Assembly (NCBI GenBank): GCA_964019165.1
Contig: OZ025267.1
Span: forward strand, 3,497,650-3,561,649
Direction: 5' to 3'
Length of the DNA: 64,000 bases
Origin: Mastigias papua
Taxonomy: Eukaryota > Cnidaria > Scyphozoa > Rhizostomeae > Mastigiidae
The stretch's first letter is position 1. Each line of letters begins with the position of its first letter. Of this stretch, positions 31,901 to 64,000 are shown piece by piece. The position numbers were made by a program, and so were the translations under genes. The notes beneath the pieces are model-generated. The model saw nothing but the letters and a program-made list of their open reading frames with translations, made no database searches and was not told the origin of the DNA.

Positions 31901-33823
31901 AATGATTATAGTGCTAGTCTCAATAAACACGCCTGTTTGTCTTGTGTTAGGTGTGTTGGCATGTGTGGTAGCAAAGCAGTCATCTTTGTTTGCATAGATG
32001 CAAACAAAGAAGATTGCACATCTTCTTCTGCTTGAGTGTGACTTGTAGTTTCATTTGTTAAAGTCTCAAATGTATTTAAATAAATTTTGTCAGTTTTATT
32101 TGGACTTTACTCTCATTAAAATGGCAAAAGACCTATATCTTGTTCTTCCACCAGTGAGTGAGATGAAACAGCCAAAAAAGAGGGCTTAAATTACTAAAGT
32201 AACTTTTGAATATACAAATTATATCACAAGATACCTAAAACTAATAAAGTTTAACTGCTAACATAATAAATGGACAAAAAGTTGAATGCATTTTGCTATG
32301 AAATATCTACTGCTCAAAAACAGATGTACAATGGTCAATGAAGGATTAAGGAAACTGTAGAACTAATAGCAGATCTGGGCTCAATAGTTCAATCCTTAAC
32401 AAAAAATATCTCTTATATAAAGGAAATTCAGAGAGAATAGGGCTCCATGAGTAAGAAATGCGAGAATAAAAATTTCAAAGATGAAAAATATGTTAAGAAA
32501 CTGATCACTGATAAGCCCTAACTTTATTAATTGGGACCAATGGGACTTCTTAAGTACTTCATGAATAGAAAATGATACATCTTGAGTACAGAAAACTATG
32601 ACTGCTAATACAATCTGGGCCTAAAAATGGTAAGATTATCCTAAATTACTTGCCTAAACTACATATCAATCAATAAGCATCATCATGAACCAATAACCAT
32701 CATAAATCACATAAAATCATGGAATCACATTAAATCATTATAATGAACAAAAGGGAACATGAGATCTTACCACTCAACACTGTTGAATCCAGTGTGTCAT
32801 TTGTGAGTGAGATTGTGAAAAATGAATCATCAGCTAAAGCTTTGTTGATATTTACAAGCTCCTCTCTCTCTGCTGAGTCTAATTGCTTAACAGGACTTCT
32901 TTCTAATTGGTACCCCTTAAGAGGTGACCCTGGTTCACTTAATGGCTCATCTTTCTTTGCCAGATTCATCTTTTTCCTCCATGATGATCTAATCTTAAAC
33001 TGACGTTCAAAGAAGCCACCAAGTCCATGCTAAAATGGAAAATTTGTTGACCATAAATTTATGATATGAAAACAGTACCTGCATAAGATTAACTGCCTTA
33101 ATTACATAGTTACCAGACCCCTAGTACCAAATTGCAGCTTCTATATTTGAAAGCAAAAGTATGAAGATGGTTGGGACCAATGTCAAATTATAAAAAGTAT
33201 ACAACACTTGAAATAGTGAACATGAAACACAAAAATGCATGCAAAAATTACAGCCAAAATGATACTGAGAGGCTAGATGAATATGGCAGAAGCTATGTAA
33301 TTGGGAGGTCCATTATTATTTAATGAGAATCAAATTACCAAGTATATGAATAAAGAATGAATATTTAATGAGTACACCATGGAAAAATATAAGCCTCTTA
33401 CTATCTATTAAGAAATATGGAAAAAAGGCTTGAATAGTACTCCTTCTCTATAATTAATAATACACTTGCAAGGAGAAAGTTTGAAGAACATTTAAATACC
33501 TTGGCCTTTGAATCATGGTCATGAGCTCCCTCTGACTCCTCCCTTGCCGTATCAGTCAAATCTGATGTTGATTTTGTCCGATGCTTATCCGTTCCATTCT
33601 CATATACACCTGACCTATGTCTTTTCCTCAATGGTGCCTTTACTGCATTTTTAAACCTCTTGAACAGTCCCCCTTTCTTCTTTGCCTTTTGATTCTCTCC
33701 ACTTGTCCCACTCTTTGGCGAATTGGTTTCAACAACACAAATCTTTTCTGCTTCAGAAGAATCATTACCAACTTTTCCTTTTAGCTGGGAATTAAGCTCC
33801 TTAGCAATATCAGCTGAGGCCAT
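28989..33823 (-). CDS. CRACD-like protein with C-terminal LIM domain
   Basis: Four exons join in phase: 33823-33500, 33029-32771, 31567-30309 and 29348-28989 (733 aa). The start is the ATG at 33823 (MASADIAKEL). Residues 1-108 include a strongly basic stretch, KKKGGLFKRFKNAVKAPLRK. Around 195-235 lies an acidic then basic segment, GDFDSLQAN...AQDRIRLAPKGRRKPTKF. As recalled, it resembles the conserved N-terminal block of the vertebrate actin-capping regulator CRACD (DUF4592). Near 580 a PDWVVIAKAK motif recalls the W-L-A-L-A-K-R-K motif at CRACD C-termini. The middle is disordered, Ser/Glu-rich and encoded by a single long exon. Residues 676-728 form a textbook LIM zinc finger: CLVC, 17 residues, HKNC, CAKC, CSLC, 17 residues, CGIH. 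A likely role is cytoskeletal scaffolding at actin structures. The LIM assignment is secure; the CRACD relation is inferred from short motifs. A 5' UTR exon probably lies upstream, with an acceptor near 33922. Confidence 0.8.
29925..30200. mobile_element. hAT-like MITE in CRACD-like gene intron 3
   Basis: A 276-bp element with ends CAGAGGTGTA and TACACCACTG, which are inverted with one mismatch. It is flanked by ACAGACAT and ACAAACAC (6 of 8 identical), consistent with a worn 8-bp target duplication. CAGNGGTGTA-type ends and 8-bp duplications are typical of hAT. No coding capacity was seen. Confidence 0.6.
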
Positions 33824-36800
33824 CAGGGCAACTGACAACAACCTCAAGACCACCAAAAATATCTGTGCTCAGGTTGATAATTCCCTTTGACTGAAATGAG
33901 CTCAGCTTAATTCTCAAATTGAAGCTAAAAAAGAAGAAACAAAGTAAATAAATTCCAAAATGTAATCAATTACAAACTCAAATAATGTGACAACAGATCT
34001 ACATATTCATAATACTGATACAGTGACTTAGAAAAGAGCCTGTATGCTAATCTCTGATAACTTACAACTGAACATATTTGATAAACATGGAAACAAAAGA
34101 AATGACAAAATATCAATAAAGTTACCAAAATGAAATTTGGATGAAATAGAGTCTATCTTTTAGCTACAAAATAATACTACAGCTTGCCTCCACAGTCTAG
34201 GAAAATTAAATCTCAACTTTTTCATAGATGGTTTTCAATCACCTTTTCAAAAATCTTTAATAGTTTATCTATTTTGTAAGTAAATGTCATTTATATCTTG
34301 GGTTTAAATATTACTATAACAATTCAAAAGCACACAGAACCCTGTTGATAACAGTATTATATAATATAAGTTTTATATCATGATACTAAAACATGGAATA
34401 ACTTCAGATTTGGCCTAGCAAGAAAGTGGACACAGTAAACATGTTTGCAAATGCTCCTTTGGCATCTCCCATTATTGCTTCATATAACTAAACGAAAGAT
34501 ATTTTAAAGTACAGTTGAGAGCTAGATGATGGAGACAAGAAAAAAGTAGCAAATCAAATTACAAGAAGTCACTAAGCCTTGATTTCCCAATTAGTGGTAC
34601 TTAAAGTATTTCTTGCTACAAGAAGTTATTGATCCAATGATTTCCAAACTATAGACATATGAGAAATTTCTATCAAAAAATCCCTGAAGTGGGCAATTTA
34701 GTACTAGAACACAAAACTCACTCAATATTAAACCAGGGTGTGGCATTGTTCTTGGACTTACAAAACTTTGTGTAGGGATGGGGAATACACCAGACACCTC
34801 AAAATTGTACTAGGCTCTTCAAAATTAATGGCTGACAAACTAATGCCTCCAATCTCCAATAACTCTACTGTGTAAAATAGCTAATCAAAAAATATCAACA
34901 TTGATCCTGAATCAGCAGAGCATTAATATACTATTGAATGGGCTGATTATGACCACTTCATGACTTTCTAATCTATGCAGGACGTGCCCTGAGTTCTCAA
35001 ATCTTGAGCCTCATGTTTCATTGCTTCCCTTGTACGAAAACTTGTACATTTTATAGTCAACTTGTAAATATAATTGAAAACAAATACTAACCAACCAAAT
35101 TTTCTATAATTTCTACGGACCCAGCAATCGCCATTTCTAACAAAAATAGTTCATACCGTAAACAGGAAAAGGTTTATTCTTCTTGCTTCTTTGAAAGGAA
35201 AAATCACATGTCTTCGGCCCATATCCATTCATCTAACTCGAAGTTTAGGCACTGTATACAATAAAATAGGGGGTAGCAGGAAGGTGTTCATTCGATGATG
35301 TCATCTCAACTCAAAAAGCTTCCCTTCTACAGCGTAGTACCTAACAAGTTCGGAAGAACACAAGAAACTCTTGTGGTGTACTTGTACTTACGGTAGTTGT
35401 TACAGATCATCTAGTGTATGGATAACGTTCACAACACTTAACTGGCACAGTCAGTCACCGGTAGCACATGGTTGCCAGTAAAATAAAGAGCGGAAAGTAA
35501 ATCAAGGTCCTTATTCCACACCCTAACCCAAGTGCCGGCTTAGAAATTCCTCATTGAGTCATCTACACTTTCAACAATCAGCTTTTCTATGCTGCTAGGC
35601 CATGAACAAAAGCAGGTACCTTCGCTTCCGATACTTGCGCACAATGCGCATCTAATACAACCAATATAAGTAAAACCTGGCATCTTAAGTAACTATGTAA
35701 GTAAATATCGACTAACCTTTCCAATGCAGTTACGCCAATTCCATACAGAATTGCCAATGCCGAACTTCACTCCGCCGCCGCACATCCCATGTTTTCTTTA
35801 CAAGACTATTTTCGACTATCGTTTTCACTTATCCTTGGGCCCCTGTGCAATTCATGGAACAAAACAAAATAAAGTTATGCTTCAAGACAAATGCCTAAGG
35901 ATGCACAGTATTGAATCCTTTTTTCAATTTGTCGTCTCTTGTCCTGAGCACCTGGTTGAGTTCTAGGAGACCAGTTTCCCAAGCTTTTAGTCTCTGTACT
36001 AACTATGTGAAATACGCATTATACTTTTGCTACAACAGTCTGTTAAAAACCACAGGAAGAATGATAACGAACAGCGAAGATTATCTGAATAGTGAAGAAA
36101 CTTGAAGCTTCATCTACAGGGAAATAGAACAAATTTCAGAACTTCAAAAAAGTGGTTTGGAAGTGTTACAAGTTATCTTCAACAAGGATGCCAGAAACGC
36201 TGTAGAGTGTGGGAAGGTGCAAGGCACTTTGTAGTGTAGTACCAACAAGAGAACTGTAGTGCGAAAATTACTCAAAAGCTCTTCGGCACGCCACAGTGCA
36301 AGATTGTAGAAAAGCGAAATGCTCTGTAGACATGCTTTTAACACACAGAGACATGAGTTAGGAAAGTGAAATAGTACTAAAACTTAAACGTTTGCTCCCT
36401 TTATTGCCTGTTTATGGATACGAACTACAGTTCATGTAAAGCTGTGGATCAAAAAGAAGTTCTGGAGCCAACCGTGACACTTCTTGTCCTCCTCCCTCTT
36501 GCGGCATCGCTGCCTCTATGCCTTATCATCTTTTGTCTTTCGAATAAAACCAGCCATTTACTTACATATATACTTAGTATATGTGTATATTACTTTTTAC
36601 ATATTGTTTATATATGTATGCTGACATGTATTCATCATATATTGTGTATATTTAAATTAAACTATTTATCTCGAAACAACAGGGAGATTTTGCTTAATAT
36701 AATCGTATTTCAAGCTTGTATGATTATAGGCTTGTAGTATTCGTCAGCGAGCAATTATACTCTCTCATAAGCATGAAGATCGTATCTCATAGAGGTACTA

Positions 36801-39800
36801 AATGGGTACTAAACATGTTGCTAAACATATGTTTTTACAACAAAAATTTTTGGCCCAGTACTGAAACATTGTTAACCTTTCTTTGATTTCAGTAGTAAAA
36901 CTCTCTTAACACTTTCTTAACAGGAATTTTCGAGCTTGTTTAAGACTACAAGTTACACAGACAAACAGGCAGATGACACACAAATATAGCATTTGAATGA
37001 TAAATTAGCAAAAAAAATCTACAAAAATTAAATAAAGAGATGATAGGCTTGCTTGAATATTGTAGTTTTAAATGTATACGAACTATTCGACTTTCTTACG
37101 TCTCAAAAATCACTATTGAACTCTCTTAGCTTTGGGGCAATAGAGTATTACCTTCTTATAGAAAAATTGTACTCAGATATACACGTACACGGGGAATGAA
37201 ACAGTATTTTCTTGAGTAAATTGGAATAATGCTACAGAGATTATGGTCTGGAAGAACTATTTGCGATTTTATCAGGTCTAAAAAGTAATCAGCAATACGT
37301 TGCTTGCAGCAATGATATATGTAAGCAGAGCAAATTGAGAACAGCCAATATTAACACCGATTAAAATAGATTGATTCAATTTATGATTATTATACATCAT
37401 TCGAAATTAAACTAGATTCTTAGGGAGCAGTCAGTAGGTATCAGGGGAAGGGGGTGGAGGCAAATAAAAGAAAAGCTGTCAAAAGACTGTCCATCAGTGA
37501 AACATGCATGGATTGTTTGAAGACCCAAAGTATTTTGACGCCCCAGCTATGCAAAAATAGGATTGAGTGAAAAGGCTGAAATTTTTGCACATTTTCAACA
37601 AATGGGGGATATTGGCTCCAGGTAGTTACCACCCTGTCGTTTCTAGTGTTTCCTGAAACTTTATTTCATACCCTAGCCTGAAGGTTGTCATAAAGTTCAA
37701 ACTCCAGTACGAACATGCAACGAGATGTCAGACCCTAGCTCAATTCCCTCCTCCCCGGTCTCCCTAATACTTAATGACTGTTCCCTTAATAATATATGAT
37801 CAAGCTAGTTAAGTCTAAGTAAGCTCTCAGTGGAATACAATGAATGTAATTCCTGGACAAAAATTTCCTCCATTAAAAATACTGTGATTAGCTCACGAAC
37901 CAAAATGATTGTCTCCTCACATCAAAATATACAGCCAATTATTTTCACGTGGTTTCTCTTGATAGAGCTAATCCCAGCAAGTGCTTTCATTCTGAATACA
38001 TCATACGTAGGAAAAGAACTTCGTTTTGTTAGAAACTATTAAATTATCTTGTCACCACTTTCTCTATCAATTTAGGAACAAGAAATTTTCCTATGTGCAG
38101 CTTTTGTTTTATTAATACAGTGGAAACAGAGCACCTCTCGAATTATCAGACATGCTATACAGCGAAAAGAAATTGCTGTGAATCCCTCTTGCAAGAGCTT
38201 TAAACTTTGTTACATATGCACCTACCACCAAGTAGTCTCGTTCGTGTCAGGTACATTACATGAAGCTTGTATTACGTAAATCGAGCCAATGACCTGACAT
38301 TGCAGTCAGTTATCTCAGGGTGTCCAGCATAGGTCACCATAGACAAACATCAATACTCTACTTATGGAGCATTTACCGTCAAAGTAGCTAAACTCCTGCT
38401 GCTCCATGACAAAAGTTCCGTTGAAAGCTAAATTTCCTTCTCAAACGAAACAAAGATAGGATAAATTTATGAGGCGGTATAATTTTTAAGGTAAAATCCG
38501 TTTGGACGAATTTATATGGAATCAATCAATTGAGTTCTTTCCCTTGATTTTCACTGATCCACTACAGTTCTTGATAAAAAAGTTTGCTCATTGACGCTTT
38601 TCTGGCATTAGGCATACAATATATAGTTACAGAATTTTACATTATGGACGTTTACAATGTCATAGGATATCTTTCTTTACAGGATACTTTGGAAACGTCA
38701 TCTATTTCTCAACTGGTTATTGAAGGCACAACTTAGCCTCATTGTACAATATTACACGCAATATTAGCCCTTGTATTAACAATACTCTCTTGCTTATAAG
38801 AACCAGATAATTTTTACTGACGCTCGATGTTCTTACTTATTTTAGACTCAAATGCTCTTAAGATTTTTCTGAATTCAATAATGAATTTTTGCAAATATTT
38901 GAAAAACTTCACATGCAGTGTATAGTTTCTAAAAGATTTCGTTGGACTGAATTTGAAAATAAAGCAACGAATACTGACATTTGTTATAATTCTGTCACAA
39001 TTTGTTTGCCAGAATAATGTGGTTAATTGAGTGTTTGTGGTCAATGACTATTCTCATCTGAAACTGAGCACAGTGGCGTAGCGGAGGTGTGTGGGGCCCT
39101 TAGTGAAGTAGGGGGACTGGGGCCCCTTGCACCTATGTCATGATGACGTAATTTTATCCTAACAGTTTTCTTAGTTTTTGATAAATCGAGCCCCTCAGCG
39201 TTCTTACAAAGTGTGGTCGTATAACATAGAGAGTAATATGCTCTTGTTCGTTCACGAAAGTAACTAAGATTCTCATCAAATAGCTATGTTTCGAATTCTC
39301 CAGTATAGGTGAATTAACATACAGTAAAAACCCACAAATATGAACCCAAAACTTTGAATTGAGCCAGCTCATATTCTTATGCGAAGAGGCAATTCCAGCA
39401 ATCAGGGAGCAGGTTCTTAGCCTAGTCTTATCCCTGTACACCTTGCCTGTCAGAATTACGTATGTAATGTTTGGAGCATACATGAAAGGAGTTGATTGGC
39501 AAACAGGCTAAATTTATTCCTCGGTGAATAAAGAACGAAACCATTTATAAGAAGCTAATCTGAAAGTCAAGCTGAAATGGTTCTAAGTAAATGAAATCTA
39601 AATAGACAATTTCAGACTATAGGTTCTTGATATATAAAGGCTCCTAATGTGGGATTTTACTTAGAACAAGTTAGCAATGGACTGCCTTATCATAACATAG
39701 GCCTATTAAATTCATATGTATGTAGATAATAACAATATAACTTGTTAACAATTTATACATTATAGCATTCATATATACCTGAATCAAATACAACTATATT

Positions 39801-40501
39801 GTTATCTCAAAAGAGCCACATTTGACGATGAAGACACTAGTCAGAGAAACGTCTTCACGAATAAACTATTCAACGATGGTGTGGCTATCTACTTAGAAAA
39901 GTAGAGTGGTATCTGGCACCAATGAGTCCTGAAACCAGTGGAGTAATTCCTGATTGATTAAGATGCTATAGAGCAGTTTGCTAGCAAATTAAATTTCGGC
40001 CCTGACAACTTTATTCTTCCACATGCTCAGTCGAGCTCACTTTCGTTACTGGTTGAAATTGACACACTTCATATGCAAAAAGTTATTGCAGAATGACACA
40101 TCAGTTTCTCTTAAATCTCACGTCTTCACGTGTTGATATTTAACATGGGAGTTCTTGTGATGTATAGGGCTATACAGGGTGTAGAACAATGCATGCTAAC
40201 ACATTGGAATTCCGTATAATTTTGAGATACATGCTGAAGCACGTGATGTTAATCAGGGGCTATTCACACAAAGATATGGCTCACAGGTGAAAACTATTGA
40301 GACGAGATCAGCCAACATCTAAAGCAGTAGGGACATTCTATCTAGATTTTCAACGCACATGAACAAATTTCTTAATTGAATTCAAGCAAGATCATACCAG
40401 AACATGCCCAAAACGAGACTGGATATAACAGGCCTAACAATATTATCTAGAGTGGTGTTGGGAATATACTGATTTATGATAATGGAAATCATTGGTCACA
40501 T
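33824..40501. other. Long gene-free interval
   Basis: About 6.7 kb between the CRACD-like gene start and the receptor kinase stop. The 5' leader and promoter of the CRACD-like gene should lie in its left part; a CTTTTTTAG-type acceptor near 33922 suggests an upstream untranslated exon. An isolated hAT-like end, CAGTGGCGTAGCGG, occurs at 39070 without an identified partner, and a degenerate Penelope-like motif occurs near 39820-39880. No protein-coding exon could be supported. A 107-codon frame at 36414-36737 (+) is AT-rich and hydrophobic by composition only. Confidence 0.4.
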
Positions 40502-63100
<22,599 letters not shown>

Positions 63101-63271
63101 CTGAAAGAGTAATATTGACACATTACTAGCAACAAGAAATCTGAACTGTTGCGAAGATGCAATCTTGAGAAAATAATGATAATGCGTCTCACTTTAGTGC
63201 ATCTTACAAATGTTTATAATACTCATCATACTTTGAAGCATCTTTCAAAGAGAACTAGTAGGTGGAAAATG

Positions 63272-63407
<136 letters not shown>

Positions 63408-63984
63408 AACAACTAGGTCTAACATTGCAACATACAAAGGTATACGGGATGAGCTAATTAAAGAAAAACTAAATATAGAATTATACGATACAAAAGAGCT
63501 TCCAATGCAATCCCGTTTAGATGACAACGATGGGGTATATCATTTGAGTTTACAATATATTTTTCGCACCCATAAAGTAGCAGATTTCTATTACTAGGCT
63601 AGACATGATGTTCTGCCATGTTATTACACCCTATCCTTATGACACTCAAATCAATCATCTGTTTGTGCTCTTGATCGTTATAGAACTGAAAGTATTTTCC
63701 ACGTTTCAAACGGTAGCAAATAATTAGAACATGGTTTAAAGAAAAGGCACGATCCAATAGTAGACAAAACAGGAGAGGAAATCATGTCCACTGAGAGGAC
63801 AGTCATCATTAACAAAACAGTTAGGGCAGCACCAAGAGAACTTGGAGTAGAAATAGAAAATGAAAAAGAAGAATTATTAAATATAAAGTCTGATATTATT
63901 GTGAAAGGAAGAAATATGACGAACATCTTGGATATTGCTCGTCCATACGATGCCTACATTTCTGAAACATATGAACCAAGTTAG
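63408..63984 (+). pseudogene. Decayed unassigned reading frame
   Basis: A single plus-strand frame runs for about 190 codons to a stop at 63984 with only three internal stops (63595 TAG, near 63640 TGA, near 63721 TAA). It has coding-like composition: GIRDELIKEKLNIELYDTKE and SRLDDNDGVYHLSLQY in the first part, DRYRTESIFHVSNGSK in the middle, then HDPIVDKTGEEIMSTE and RPYDAYISETYEPS. The last 87 codons are uninterrupted. No family was recognised. It may be a dead transposon or virus-derived gene, or chance. It would lie in, or upstream of, the receptor kinase 5' region on the opposite strand. Confidence 0.3.
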
Positions 63985-64000
63985 ATGTGATGCGGTCATA

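Noticed and set aside
36414..36737. 107-codon plus-strand hydrophobic frame
   Set aside because: Low-complexity AT-rich composition, no recognisable motif and no splice or promoter support.
38119..38160. pogo/Tigger-like end ACAGTGGAAACAGAGCACCT
   Set aside because: No inverted partner was found and the match to the usual end is loose.

Overview
This is a window of animal nuclear DNA. It is AT-rich, its genes are broken into many small exons with canonical GT-AG introns, and it is dense in microsatellites and small non-autonomous DNA transposons. The protein set (a tyrosine-kinase receptor with fibronectin type III domains, a tandem-C2 protein, a LIM protein, PLRG1, HIRIP3, cytidine deaminase) is metazoan. 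The intron-rich but fairly compact layout suggests a non-bilaterian or other invertebrate such as a sponge or cnidarian. That placement is an inference and no species is named. Exon boundaries were worked out by hand from splice signals, reading phase and family similarity recalled from memory; no alignment or transcript was available.

Layout, left to right. An intronless cytidine deaminase (626-1063, +) is followed by about 3.3 kb with no gene seen. A seven-exon tandem-C2 protein (11927-4545, -) has a large intron inflated by a 2.2 kb transposon, which itself carries a PIF/Harbinger-like MITE. PLRG1, a spliceosomal WD40 protein (24228-13996, -), has thirteen exons found and lacks a recognisable last exon. 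It is divergently paired with HIRIP3, an H2A-H2B chaperone homologue (24314-26876, +), and only 85 bp separate the two start codons. A four-exon gene (33823-28989, -) encodes a CRACD-like actin-regulator-type protein ending in a perfect LIM domain. After about 6.5 kb with no gene seen, a 23-exon receptor tyrosine kinase (63100-40502, -) fills the rest of the window, and its 5' end lies beyond the right edge. The last 600 bp hold a decayed, unassigned plus-strand reading frame.

The genes do not form a pathway. PLRG1 and HIRIP3 are housekeeping nuclear genes that share a promoter region. The other genes serve nucleotide salvage, membrane traffic, cytoskeleton and signalling. The more unusual material is non-coding. 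It includes four copies of a 182-200 bp palindromic MITE (9-bp target duplications readable at three of them), a TA-flanked MITE family, a tRNA-derived SINE, a 122-bp near-perfect palindrome whose arms both carry a hammerhead-ribozyme-like core, a second degenerate hammerhead-like sequence in a PLRG1 intron, long hairpin elements, and a 42-bp minisatellite of 12 units.
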